NCBI RefSeq assembly: GCF_013416325.1
Contig: NZ_JACCGK010000006.1
Coordinates: 62,001 to 126,000 of the forward strand
Length of the DNA stretch: 64,000 bases
Reading direction: 5' to 3'
From: Vreelandella sedimenti
GTDB lineage: Bacteria; Pseudomonadota; Gammaproteobacteria; Pseudomonadales; Halomonadaceae
The notes beneath the pieces are model-generated. The model had not been told where the DNA came from. It saw only the letters and a program-made list of their open reading frames with translations, and searched no databases. Of this stretch, positions 8,128 through 16,782 are shown one piece after another; the stretch's first letter is position 1; each line of letters begins with the position of its first letter. Position numbers and translations under genes: made by a program.

Positions 8128-9147
8128 ATGACGACGATGCGACCAAGTCCCATTTCCGCCACCGTTGATTTTGATGCCGATGGCGTTCAGCACGGCTTTT
8201 TAAAGCTACCGATTTCTACCGATGAGTCTGCCTGGGGCGCGGTGATGATTCCCGTGACCGTGGTCAAGAACGGTGAAGGCCCCACGGCACTGCTGACCGG
8301 CGGCAACCACGGCGATGAATATGAAGGCATCACCTCGCTACTGAAACTCTCTTCAACGCTGAAGGCAGAGGACGTGACTGGGCGGGTGATTATCGTGCCG
8401 TGCATGAATACTCCAGCGGTCATTGCAGGCAAGCGTACCTCGCCGATGGACAAGGGCAACCTTAATCGAAGTTTTCCCGGCGACCCCAACGGCAGTGTCA
8501 CGCCGCAAATTGCCGACTACTTCACCCGCGTGTTGGTGCCGATGAGCGACGTGGTACTCGACCTTCACTCGGGCGGCCGCACGCTGGATATTCTGCCCTT
8601 TGGCGCGTCTCACGTGCTGGATAATAAAGAGCAGCAGCAGGCCGCTCTTGAAGGTGCCAAAGCATTCGGCGCCCCCTATGCCATGGTGATGTTTGAGCTG
8701 GATGCGGAAAAACTCTTCGATACCGCCTGCGAGCGCCAGAGCAAAGTCTTTGTGGCCACCGAGCTTGGCGGCGGCGGCACTTCCACTCCACAAAGCATTG
8801 CCATTGCCGAGCGCGGCGTGCGCAATTTCCTGATTCACTACGGCCTGATAGCAGGCAAAGTGGAAATGCCTACAGGTGGGCAGCTGTATCTCGATATGCC
8901 CGACGCCAGTTGCTACGTTCAGAGCCAGCACTCTGGCGTGTTAGAGCTATTGGTGGCCCTGGGTGATGAGGTGAAAAAAGGCCAAACCATCGCCTACGTG
9001 TACGATATGACCCGCAGCGGCACCGATCCGGTTGCCTATAAAGCAGAGCGCGACGGCATTCTAATGGCTCGCCGTGCACCCTCACTGATCAATATGGGGG
9101 ATACCCTGGCGGTGATTGCCGATGTTGTTGAACGCCTGGAGGCGTAA
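8128..9147 (+). CDS. doeB: N-alpha-acetyl-L-2,4-diaminobutyrate deacetylase DoeB
   Basis: A 339-residue zinc hydrolase of the succinylglutamate desuccinylase/aspartoacylase (M14-like) family that removes acetate from the DoeA product to give L-2,4-diaminobutyrate. The zinc site is visible as GGNHGDEYEG (His and Glu, ~residues 54-63) and VLDLHSGG (His, ~147), with the catalytic Glu in FVATELGGGG (~214). The C-terminal quarter is the beta-barrel typical of the family. AAGGAA precedes the ATG by seven bases. It is 37 bp downstream of doeA and 8 bp upstream of doeX. Confidence 0.95.
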   Translation: MTTMRPSPISATVDFDADGVQHGFLKLPISTDESAWGAVMIPVTVVKNGEGPTALLTGGNHGDEYEGITSLLKLSSTLKAEDVTGRVIIVPCMNTPAVIAGKRTSPMDKGNLNRSFPGDPNGSVTPQIADYFTRVLVPMSDVVLDLHSGGRTLDILPFGASHVLDNKEQQQAALEGAKAFGAPYAMVMFELDAEKLFDTACERQSKVFVATELGGGGTSTPQSIAIAERGVRNFLIHYGLIAGKVEMPTGGQLYLDMPDASCYVQSQHSGVLELLVALGDEVKKGQTIAYVYDMTRSGTDPVAYKAERDGILMARRAPSLINMGDTLAVIADVVERLEA

Positions 9148-9155
9148 TCCTCGGC

Positions 9156-9632
9156 ATGATGAAACTTGACCGTTATGATCTAAAAATTCTCGATATCCTC
9201 TCCCGCGATGGGCGAATCACCAAGTCGAAGCTGGCCGAGGCGATCAACCTCTCGGTCAGTCCCTGCTGGGAGCGGGTAAAGCGCCTGGAGAAAGCCGGCA
9301 TTATTGAAGGGTATACTGCGCGCATCAACGCGGACGTGTTAGTGCCGCGCAATCCTGTCTGGGTGCAGATTGAGCTCAAGCAGCACAACGCCGAAAGCTT
9401 CACTCGTTTTGAAGCGCTAGTGATGCAAACCCCGGAAGTAACCGAGTGTGTGGCGGTGGGCGGTGGGGTGGATTACCTAGTGAAGTTTGAAGCGCGCACC
9501 ATCGATAGCTATCAACGCCTGATGGATAGATGGCTGGTCTCTGAAGCCGGTATCGAGCGCTATTTCACCTATATCGTGACCAAAACCGTTAAGCGCGTTC
9601 CTATAGGCATCGATACCGACGACATTCTTTAA
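9156..9632 (+). CDS. doeX: Lrp/AsnC family regulator DoeX
   Basis: A 158-residue Lrp/AsnC protein with an N-terminal helix-turn-helix (LDILSRDGRITKSKLAEAIN, then LSVSPCWERVKRLEKAGII) and a C-terminal RAM ligand domain. It forms an operon with doeA and doeB, as in H. elongata, where DoeX is the local regulator of ectoine degradation. ATG codons at 9156 and 9159 are both possible; the GAGG inside the end of doeB lies 13 bases before the first and 16 before the second. Confidence 0.92.
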   Translation: MMKLDRYDLKILDILSRDGRITKSKLAEAINLSVSPCWERVKRLEKAGIIEGYTARINADVLVPRNPVWVQIELKQHNAESFTRFEALVMQTPEVTECVAVGGGVDYLVKFEARTIDSYQRLMDRWLVSEAGIERYFTYIVTKTVKRVPIGIDTDDIL

Positions 9633-9853
9633 TGCAGTTTTGGCCCCTATCGTAAGCCCACCAAAAAAAAGCACTGCCAAACGCCCTCTGACAAAAAAAG
9701 TCGCGTGATAAGTCTCGGTTTTCAAAAACACTTCGTGGCTCCTCTCCGTTAACCTTGGGGCATTCGATGGCAAGGCTAATGAGCGCTTGCTGACAATGCC
9801 ACACAGTGACTGCAGCGCTCGGTTAGCCAGACTGCATTTGAGGAGAGGTTCCC

Positions 9854-11350
9854 ATGACCACACTATCGACCACGCTCGCCAAGCGCCTGGAAGATCCGCG
9901 TCTGTTTCGGCAGTACGCCTACGTGAACGGTAAGTGGACTCACGGGGAAGGTGGCCGCGAAGAGGCTGTCTATGACCCCGCCACCAATGAAGCCATTGGT
10001 CATATCCCGTTGCTGGAATCCGAGCAGGTCACTGCCGCCGTGGATGCCGCAGAAGCGGCGTTTGTGCACTGGCGGGCGCTGCGTGCTGATGAGCGCTGTG
10101 AGCGTTTGCTGGCTTGGTACGACCTGATTCAAACCAACCGTGAAGACCTCGCCACCATCATGACGCTGGAGCAGGGCAAGCCGCTGCCCGACGCCCGTGG
10201 CGAAGTAGAGTACGGTGCCAGCTTCGTGCGCTGGTTCGCGGAAGAGGGCAAGCGTACTTATGGCGAAACTATTCCCAGTCATATCCCGAATGCGTCGCTC
10301 GGTACCATTAAAGAGCCGGTCGGCATTGCCGCGATGATAACGCCGTGGAACTTCCCGCTGGCAATGATTACCCGCAAGGCGGCCGCGGCGCTGGCGGCGG
10401 GTTGCCCGGTGATTGTGAAGCCTGCCAACGAAACGCCGTTCTCTGCGCTGGCGCTGGCGGAGCTTGCCGAGCGGGCAGGGATTCCGGCAGGGATTTTCAA
10501 CGTAGTGCTGGGTGACCCCGCGGAAGTCTCAAAAATTCTCTGCGGTGAGTCGCGTATTCGGGCGTTGTCGTTCACCGGTTCTACCCGCGTGGGCCGTCTG
10601 TTGATTGAGCAGAGCGCTAATACCGTCAAGCGGCTCTCCCTGGAGTTGGGTGGCAATGCTCCGTTTATTGTTGGGCCCGATATGGATCCCAAAGAGGCGG
10701 CCTTTGCGGCCATTGACGCCAAGTTCCAAACCGCTGGGCAGGACTGCCTGGCTGCTAATCGCATCCTGGTGCACGAATCTATCCATGATGAATTCGTAGA
10801 GCATTTCAGCGAGCGTATGGCGGCGCTTACCGTGGGAAATGGCCTCCACAGTGAGATAGACCTTGGCCCGCTGATTCACCGTCAGGCGGTAGAAAAGGCG
10901 GCCGCGATTGTCGATGACGCCATTTCCAAAGGCGCCAAGATGGTGGGTGGTGATCAAAGCCAGGCACCGGGGGAAAACTTCTTTATGCCGGTGATGCTGA
11001 CCGGCGTGACGGCGCAGATGAAGGTGTGGCGGGAGGAGAACTTCGCGCCTGTGGCCGGTATCACCGCCTACAGCACCGACGACGAAGTGATTGAAATGGC
11101 CAACGACACCGAGTACGGCCTGGCGGCGTATATCTATACCCACGATATTCGCCGCATCTGGAAGCTGATGCGCGCCCTGGAGTACGGCATGGTCAGCGTT
11201 AACTCGGTTAAGATGACCGGCCCGCCGGTTCCCTTTGGTGGCGTGAAGCAGTCTGGCCTTGGCCGTGAAGGCGGTGCCACGGGTATCGATGAATACCTGG
11301 AAACAAAGTATTACTGCCTGGGCGCGCTGGGCTCAGTATCGGGTAGTTAA
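9854..11350 (+). CDS. doeC: L-aspartate-semialdehyde dehydrogenase DoeC (aldehyde dehydrogenase superfamily)
   Basis: A 498-residue NAD(P)-dependent aldehyde dehydrogenase with GabD-like features: PWNFPLAMITRKAAAALAAG (~residue 160), the cofactor loop FTGSTRVGRLL (~240), catalytic Glu in LELGGNAPF (~265) and catalytic Cys in AGQDCLAANR (~300). In the ectoine pathway it oxidises the aldehyde made by DoeD to L-aspartate, linking ectoine nitrogen and carbon to central metabolism. A strong GAGGAGAGG precedes the ATG. Read alone it would be annotated as succinate-semialdehyde dehydrogenase; the doe context decides. Confidence 0.92.
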   Translation: MTTLSTTLAKRLEDPRLFRQYAYVNGKWTHGEGGREEAVYDPATNEAIGHIPLLESEQVTAAVDAAEAAFVHWRALRADERCERLLAWYDLIQTNREDLATIMTLEQGKPLPDARGEVEYGASFVRWFAEEGKRTYGETIPSHIPNASLGTIKEPVGIAAMITPWNFPLAMITRKAAAALAAGCPVIVKPANETPFSALALAELAERAGIPAGIFNVVLGDPAEVSKILCGESRIRALSFTGSTRVGRLLIEQSANTVKRLSLELGGNAPFIVGPDMDPKEAAFAAIDAKFQTAGQDCLAANRILVHESIHDEFVEHFSERMAALTVGNGLHSEIDLGPLIHRQAVEKAAAIVDDAISKGAKMVGGDQSQAPGENFFMPVMLTGVTAQMKVWREENFAPVAGITAYSTDDEVIEMANDTEYGLAAYIYTHDIRRIWKLMRALEYGMVSVNSVKMTGPPVPFGGVKQSGLGREGGATGIDEYLETKYYCLGALGSVSGS

Positions 11351-11369
11351 GCCCGGGAACTTGAGTTGG

Positions 11370-11415
11370 CCCTGTGGGAGCCCGGCTTGGCCGGGCGAAG
11401 GCACCGCTAGGTGCC
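11370..11415. repeat. REP-like double hairpin between doeC and doeD
   Basis: Two adjacent small stems lie here: GCCCGGC/GCCGGGC (11380-11386 and 11390-11396) and GGCACC/GGTGCC (11400-11405 and 11410-11415). They are embedded in a GTGGGAG...GCGAAGG context that resembles the REP elements of pseudomonads. It could stabilise the doeC message or reduce read-through into doeD. Copy number cannot be judged from this window; no second clear copy was noticed. Confidence 0.5.
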
Positions 11416-11488
11416 CAAAGTCTAGTCAGTCATCAAAGATAAAACACCTCCCCCAACAGCGGGTGGGTTACCGTACAGAGAGAACACT

Positions 11489-12922
11489 ATGAGCTTGCAT
11501 CAGGATTTGATCGAACGCGACCGTAAAGTCACTTTCCACGCCTCTACCCACTTGCGCGATTTCGCCCATGGCGATGCGCCGGGCCGCGTGATTACCGGCG
11601 GCAACGGCATCAATATCGTGGATAAGGACGGCCGCGAATTTATCGACGGCTTTGCCGGGCTTTACTGCGTCAACATCGGATACGGGCGCACCGAAGTCGC
11701 CGAGGCGATCTATAAGCAGGCACTTGAACTCTCTTACTACCATACCTACGTAGGTCACTCCAACGAGCCGCAGATCGAGCTTTCCGAGCGTATTCTCAAA
11801 ATCGCCGGGATGAATATGTCCAAGGTCTACTACGGCATGTCTGGTTCTGACGCCAACGAAACCCAGCTCAAGATCGTGCGTTACTACAACAACGTGCTGG
11901 GCCGCCCGCAGAAGAAAAAGGTCATCTCACGCATGCGTGGTTACCATGGTTCGGGCATTGCCTCGGGCTCGCTGACCGGCCTGAAAGCGTTCCACGACCA
12001 CTTCGATCTGCCCATCGATACCATTCGCCATACCGAAGCGCCGCACTACTACCTGCGTGCCGCCGAACAGCAAGGCATGACCGAGCTTGAGTTCTCTGCG
12101 TATTGCGCCGACAAGCTGGAAGCGATGATTCTGGAAGAGGGCCCAGATACCGTGGCCGCCTTTATCGGTGAGCCGGTACTAGGTACTGGTGGTATCGTAC
12201 CGCCGCCGGAAGGCTACTGGGATGCCATTCAAAGCGTGCTGGCGAAGTATGACGTGCTGCTGATTGCCGATGAAGTGGTCTGTGGCTTTGGCCGTACCGG
12301 TTCTGACTTCGGCAGTCACCACTACAACATGAAGCCAGATCTGGTCACCATCGCCAAAGGCCTGACCAGCGCCTACCAACCGCTTTCCGGCGTCATCGTT
12401 GGTGAAAAAGTCTGGCAAGTGCTTGAGCAAGGCACCGGCGAATACGGCCCCATCGGTCACGGCTGGACTTATTCAGGCCACGCTCTGGGCTGTGCGGCAG
12501 GGCTTGCCAACCTGGATATCATCGAGCGTGAAAACCTGGTGGGTAACGCGTCGGAAACCGGTGCTTACTTCCAGCAGCAGCTAAAAGCCAATTTCGAAGG
12601 TCATCCGCTGCTGGGCGACGTTCGCGGTGTAGGCCTGATGGCGGCACTGGAGTTCTCCCCGGATGCCAAGCAGCGCCTGCACTTCGACCCGGCACTCAAA
12701 GTCGGCCCCCGCGTGGCAGCTGCCGCTATGGAAGAGAACCTGATTGCTCGCGCCATGCCCCAAGGCGATATTCTCGGCTTTGCGCCGCCGCTAACCATTA
12801 ACCGTGGTGAGGTGGATGAGATGATTGGTCGCGCCAAGCGGGCCATTGACCGGGTTACCGATGAACTAGTGCGCTCTGGGGACCTGAAAAGCGGTGAAAA
12901 AGAGGCCGCGTTTACGGTCTGA
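11489..12922 (+). CDS. doeD: L-2,4-diaminobutyrate transaminase DoeD (class III aminotransferase)
   Basis: A 477-residue PLP enzyme that converts L-2,4-diaminobutyrate to L-aspartate beta-semialdehyde, the substrate of DoeC. Class III features are YYGMSGSDANETQLKIVRYY (~residue 115), the PLP-binding Asp in LLIADEVVCGFGRTG (~255-270), and the Schiff-base Lys in TIAKGLTSAYQPLSG (~288). ACAGAGAGAACACT precedes the ATG. It follows doeC by 138 bp and is closed by a strong terminator, so doeCD form the second half of the cluster. Confidence 0.95.
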   Translation: MSLHQDLIERDRKVTFHASTHLRDFAHGDAPGRVITGGNGINIVDKDGREFIDGFAGLYCVNIGYGRTEVAEAIYKQALELSYYHTYVGHSNEPQIELSERILKIAGMNMSKVYYGMSGSDANETQLKIVRYYNNVLGRPQKKKVISRMRGYHGSGIASGSLTGLKAFHDHFDLPIDTIRHTEAPHYYLRAAEQQGMTELEFSAYCADKLEAMILEEGPDTVAAFIGEPVLGTGGIVPPPEGYWDAIQSVLAKYDVLLIADEVVCGFGRTGSDFGSHHYNMKPDLVTIAKGLTSAYQPLSGVIVGEKVWQVLEQGTGEYGPIGHGWTYSGHALGCAAGLANLDIIERENLVGNASETGAYFQQQLKANFEGHPLLGDVRGVGLMAALEFSPDAKQRLHFDPALKVGPRVAAAAMEENLIARAMPQGDILGFAPPLTINRGEVDEMIGRAKRAIDRVTDELVRSGDLKSGEKEAAFTV

Positions 12923-12941
12923 TCGAGTGTTGTAGCCTTTT

Positions 12942-12973
12942 AAGCGCCGCTGCCTGTGCAGCGGCGCTTTTGT
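12942..12973 (+). terminator. Rho-independent terminator after doeD
   Basis: A perfect 10-bp GC-rich stem GCGCCGCTGC / GCAGCGGCGC (12944-12953 and 12958-12967) with a CTGT loop is followed by TTTTGTTATT. AA before and TT after the stem extend the pairing. It ends the ectoine-degradation cluster 19 bases after the doeD stop. Confidence 0.9.
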
Positions 12974-13051
12974 TATTGAAGGTGTCGTCTATGCTAAAGA
13001 TATAAGCTGAACTCAGGTCACAATTAATTGAAAGTTAAGGAGTAGCCAACG

Positions 13052-13729
13052 ATGCAACCGGTCTTAGCCTTCGATGTATACGGTACGCTGATCGATACCC
13101 AAGGCGTTACCGTTGAGCTTGAGCATCGCCTAACGGATGCTTCCAAAGCTGGCGAATTTGCTCGCCGCTGGCGCGATAAGCAGCTTGAGTACAGCTTTCG
13201 CCACGGCCTGATGGGGGCTTACGTGCCGTTCTCGGAGTGCACCCGCGAAGCACTGGTGTTTATTGACCGAGCACTGCAAACCGGGCTTTCGGATAATGAC
13301 CAAGATCATCTGATGGCGGTGTACGCTGAACTGCCCGCGTTTGACGATGTAGTGCCTGCGCTCGATCAGCTTCGCGAAGCGGGCATACGCTGCGTGGCGT
13401 TTTCGAACGGTACAGCAGATGCCGTGTCCAAGTTGCTCACCCGAGCAGGCGTTGAGAGCCATATGGACGATGTAATCAGCGCCGATGAGGTAAAACGCTT
13501 TAAGCCAGACCCCGCAGTGTACGCGCATTTGCGTAACCGCTTAGAGACACGCCCCGAGCACACATGGTTGGCTTCCAGTAACCCTTTTGATGTGATTGGT
13601 GCCACCTATGCAGGCCTACGCAGTGCCTGGATACGGCGCAGTTCCGATGCCCCTTTCGATCCTTGGGGTGTCGAGCCGGATATGACGGTTACCGATCTAG
13701 AGGCATTGGCAGAGCGCATAATCCGCTAG
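13052..13729 (+). CDS. HAD superfamily hydrolase, haloacid dehalogenase type II-like
   Basis: A 225-residue cytoplasmic hydrolase. HAD motifs are visible: motif I FDVYGTLID (nucleophile Asp ~8), motif II AFSNGTAD (~115), motif III Lys in DEVKRFKPDPAVY (~150) and a motif IV-like region with ASSNPFDVIGATYAGLRSAW (~170-190). This arrangement matches (S)-2-haloacid dehalogenases, though many such genes act on other substrates. AAGGAG precedes the ATG. It stands alone between the doeD terminator and the ABM gene. Confidence 0.85.
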   Translation: MQPVLAFDVYGTLIDTQGVTVELEHRLTDASKAGEFARRWRDKQLEYSFRHGLMGAYVPFSECTREALVFIDRALQTGLSDNDQDHLMAVYAELPAFDDVVPALDQLREAGIRCVAFSNGTADAVSKLLTRAGVESHMDDVISADEVKRFKPDPAVYAHLRNRLETRPEHTWLASSNPFDVIGATYAGLRSAWIRRSSDAPFDPWGVEPDMTVTDLEALAERIIR

Positions 13730-13790
13730 GTTGTTAACCTACGTCGACAAGCCGCATAATGACGTACGCTTAACGACTTAGGGGATGACC

Positions 13791-14138
13791 ATGTCAGAAA
13801 AAATTTACTGTGTTGCCGGTTTTAAGCCCAAACCCGGCAAAGAAGAAGCGGTATTCAAAGCGCTTCAGTCGTTAGAGCCGAACACCCACCGGGAAGATGC
13901 GTGCATTCACTACACCGTAACCCGGCAGATTGATAACCCCTTCGCCCAGGGCTCCAGTTATCCGATTGTTTTTCATGAAATCTGGGCCAGTCGCGAAGAG
14001 TTTGAAGCCCATTGTCAGCGTAAAGAGATTCAAGACTTCTTTGCCAAGCACGTTGAAGCGCCGGATGGCGATATCGAAGATGCCAACGTGTGTGTTTATA
14101 CCGACGAACCATGGAATTTTGACGCGCCCAAGGTTTAA
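13791..14138 (+). CDS. Antibiotic-biosynthesis-monooxygenase (ABM) domain protein, putative quinol monooxygenase
   Basis: A 115-residue single-domain protein of the dimeric alpha+beta barrel (ABM) type: [20 protein letters not shown] at the N-terminus, then the His/Tyr-containing core [10 protein letters not shown] and [14 protein letters not shown], the usual E-x-W-x(3)-E-x(3)-H pattern. Homologues include YgiN-like quinol monooxygenases and heme-degrading or unassigned proteins. I chose ATG 13791 because AGGGG lies seven bases upstream; an ATG at 13785 overlaps that site. It is 17 bp upstream of luxS, probably in the same transcript. Confidence 0.85.
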   Translation: MSEKIYCVAGFKPKPGKEEAVFKALQSLEPNTHREDACIHYTVTRQIDNPFAQGSSYPIVFHEIWASREEFEAHCQRKEIQDFFAKHVEAPDGDIEDANVCVYTDEPWNFDAPKV

Positions 14139-14155
14139 GCGAAAAAGGAGCCAAC

Positions 14156-14623
14156 ATGACCGATAAAAAGATGAACGTCGAGAGCTTTAATCTGGATCAC
14201 ACCAAGGTAAAAGCCCCGTACGTTCGGTTAGCCGATATTAAAGAAGGCCAGAACGGCGACCGTATTCATAAATATGACTTGCGTATCTGCCAGCCCAATA
14301 AAGAGCATATGGAGATGCCGGCGCTGCACTCACTTGAGCACTTGATGGCTGAGCTGTCGCGCAATCACACCGATAAAGTGGTCGATATCAGCCCCATGGG
14401 CTGCCAAACCGGCTTCTACATCGCGATGATCAACCACGACGACTACGACGGTGTGATCACTATCATCGAACAAACCCTGAACGACGTGCTCGAAGCCACT
14501 GAAGTACCTGCCTGCAACGAAATGCAGTGCGGCTGGGCCGCCAGCCACAGCCTGGAAGGCGCTAAAGAATTGGCCAAAGGCCTACTGGCCAAGCGTAGCG
14601 AGTGGACTGAAGTGTTCGCCTAA
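14156..14623 (+). CDS. luxS: S-ribosylhomocysteine lyase LuxS
   Basis: A 155-residue metalloenzyme that cleaves S-ribosylhomocysteine to homocysteine and the AI-2 precursor DPD in the activated methyl cycle. The metal ligands are H58 and H62 in HSLEH and C125 in QCGWA, with catalytic C83 in [10 protein letters not shown]. Length is normal for the family. AAGGAG precedes the ATG. Its job here may be methyl recycling, AI-2 signalling or both; no AI-2 receptor genes are in the window. Confidence 0.97.
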   Translation: MTDKKMNVESFNLDHTKVKAPYVRLADIKEGQNGDRIHKYDLRICQPNKEHMEMPALHSLEHLMAELSRNHTDKVVDISPMGCQTGFYIAMINHDDYDGVITIIEQTLNDVLEATEVPACNEMQCGWAASHSLEGAKELAKGLLAKRSEWTEVFA

Positions 14624-14656
14624 GCGTTATGTGGCAGTAAAAGGGTTATTAGACGG

Positions 14657-14780
14657 CGCCTCCCCCATGTTACATGTAGCAAAGGGAAGGCGTTCTTATT
14701 GAGCGTACTTTAACGAATGGAAAACGCCAACCAACAGTGACATGCTGGCTCATTAAAGGCTTTTTTTCATGGGGGAGGCG
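14657..14780 (+). promoter_or_regulatory. Inverted repeat able to sequester the ribosome-binding site of the LysE gene
   Basis: CGCCTCCCCCATG (14657-14669) is the exact reverse complement of CATGGGGGAGGCG (14768-14780), and two G-U pairs plus a C-G pair can extend the helix. The right arm contains GGGGGAGG, the ribosome-binding site five to seven bases before the LysE ATG (14786). A second segment, GGGAAGGCG (14684-14692), can pair with the left arm instead. This gives two mutually exclusive structures if the RNA starts upstream of 14657. The complementarity is seen; the regulatory role is inference, and a small MITE is an alternative. Confidence 0.45.
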
Positions 14781-14785
14781 TTGCT

Positions 14786-15397
14786 ATGCTGTTGGACACT
14801 TGGCTGTTATACCTAATCGCCTGCCTTGGCCTTTCGCTTTCGCCTGGGCCAAACGGCCTGCTAGCACTAACCCACGGCGCGCTACATGGCAGCCGTAGAA
14901 CCCTATTTACCATCGTAGGCGGCGCCACAGGATTTATGCTGATTATTGCCCTGTGCATGTTTGGCATTGGTGCGCTGCTCAAGTCGTCGGTAGTGTGGTT
15001 AACAGTGCTGAAATGGGTCGGCGGGGGGTATCTTATTTGGTTGGGTATCCAGGTATGGCGCTCACCACCGATTACGGGTGAGGTGGATGTGAGCGCAAGC
15101 CCAGCGAGCGGGTGGCATCTGTACCGCCAGGGGGTACTGGCATCGGTTACCAACCCCAAGGTGTTGTTGTTTTTTAGCGCTTTTCTCCCCCAGTTTATCG
15201 ATCCACAGCGCAGCTTGATGCTGCAATATTTCGTGCTGGCAGGCACGTTTGTGGCTATCGAATGTATGGTGGAAGGCCTGCTTGCCAATATGGCTAACCG
15301 CATTCGCCACTGGCTGAAACGAGTTGGCCGCGGCTTCAACCGCACTTGCGGCGGCATCTTTGTTGCCATTGGTGCCGCGTTGCCGCTGAGGACATAA
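14786..15397 (+). CDS. LysE/RhtB family amino-acid exporter
   Basis: A 203-residue inner-membrane protein with about six hydrophobic segments and the family signature SLSPGPNGLLALTHGALHG near residue 18, plus VTNPKVLLFFSAFLPQFI near residue 120. LysE/RhtB proteins export amino acids or related metabolites (lysine, homoserine, threonine, cysteine-pathway compounds); the substrate cannot be told. Placement after luxS could suggest homoserine or homocysteine-linked export, which is only a guess. The strong GGGGGAGG ribosome site forms part of a long inverted repeat. Confidence 0.9.
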   Translation: MLLDTWLLYLIACLGLSLSPGPNGLLALTHGALHGSRRTLFTIVGGATGFMLIIALCMFGIGALLKSSVVWLTVLKWVGGGYLIWLGIQVWRSPPITGEVDVSASPASGWHLYRQGVLASVTNPKVLLFFSAFLPQFIDPQRSLMLQYFVLAGTFVAIECMVEGLLANMANRIRHWLKRVGRGFNRTCGGIFVAIGAALPLRT

Positions 15398-15511
15398 GGC
15401 GCCAGGAAGCGACGCTTTTTTGCACTTCCCCCACTTACCTGTATCAACGTCATTTGCTGCCGGTATTCAGTTGTAAAGGCGGCGCATCCCTGTGCATGAA
15501 AATTGATGTTG

Positions 15512-16782
15512 CTAGATATGCGTATCTGCAGCGAGCAGTTCGATAGAGCTGGAAACGTTGCGTGCATCGTGAAGAATTCTGTTCACGATGGCATCAATTT
15601 CACTGACGCTGGTTTGGCTGGCCTTGCCTTGTTCGATGACCTGTTGCATGGCTTGGGACGTGCGTTCCACCAGACTGCTATTGTCGTTCAGTACTTGGGT
15701 TATTTGAGCCACCGCCTCAGTGGCTCCCTTGGCGAGCTGTCGTACCTCGTTGGCAACCACCGCAAAACCACGCCCCTGTTCGCCCGCACGGGCGGCTTCC
15801 ACTGCAGCGTTAAGCGAGAGCAGGTTGGTTTGGCTGGCAATTTTCGCAATTGATGCGGTAATGGTATTGATGCTTTGAGACTGCTTATGCAGGGCATCAA
15901 TCAGTTCCTGAGCTTTGGACAGGGTTAGCGCTGCCTGTTCAGACCCTTTCACCATTTCATCCAGATGATCGAGACTATCTTTTGCGGTTTGCTCAATTTG
16001 TGATGTACTGCTCTGTGCAGAGCTGATTGTGCCGGATGTCGCAGTGGCTTTTTCGACCAGAGGCGTGATATTGCTGGCGAATTTGACGACTTCAATGACA
16101 TTTCCCTCTGCGTCCGTGACAGGGTTATAGGTTGCTTCAAGCCATACTGACTTGCCTTGTGCATCCACTCTTTCAAAGCGCCCGCTGGTAAATTCACCGC
16201 TGGCAAGGTTCTGCCAAAAGTGAGGCTGTTGGCGATAGAAATCGGGTCGACAAAACATCTTGTGATGCTTGCCGATCAGCGCTTCCCTACGGTAGCCCAT
16301 GACTTTCTCGAAGTTGTTGTTCAAATCCAGGATATAGCCTTCAGGGGAGAACTCGATCACGGCCATGGAACGGTGGAGCGCATGTAACAGCGCATCCTGA
16401 TGCCTGGCTTCCTGATGGCTGGCGGTGACTTCATTCGCCACCTTGATGATCTCAGTCACCTTCCCCGTGCGAGTACAGATAGGCAGATAGGTTGCTTCAA
16501 GCCATACCTCTTCGCCATTCTCTTTGAAGCGACGAAAACGCCCATGGTGGCTTTTACCAGCGGCAAGCGAAAGCCAAAATGACTGGTACGCTGGGCGTTG
16601 TGTTTCGGTATGATCGCAGAAGATACGGTGATGTTGTCCCTTGATGTCCTGCAGACGGTAACCCATAACCTCCAGAAACCGCTGGCTGGCGTGCTTGATA
16701 GCTCCCTGTGGTGTAAAAAAATACAGGCTGTATGATTTAGTAATGCTTCATAGAGAGATGCATTAAGAAAATGGTTGTACAT
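15512..16782 (-). pseudogene. PAS-PAS methyl-accepting chemotaxis protein, BdlA-like, with frameshift in an A7 tract
   Basis: A frame from the ATG at 16782 (AGAGAAGGTCAA upstream) reads [22 protein letters not shown] and then shifts at a run of seven T (plus-strand A7, 16715-16721). In the +1-corrected frame it continues [20 protein letters not shown] and stays open to 15512. Restored length would be 423 residues: PAS (~1-130), PAS (~140-250), then a chemoreceptor signalling domain with the conserved hairpin tip [20 protein letters not shown] (~320). No transmembrane segment. This is the architecture and size of BdlA, the biofilm-dispersal receptor of P. aeruginosa. It may be a sequencing error, a phase-variable tract or a true pseudogene. 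A shorter product starting at 16666 would lack half of PAS1. Confidence 0.75.
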
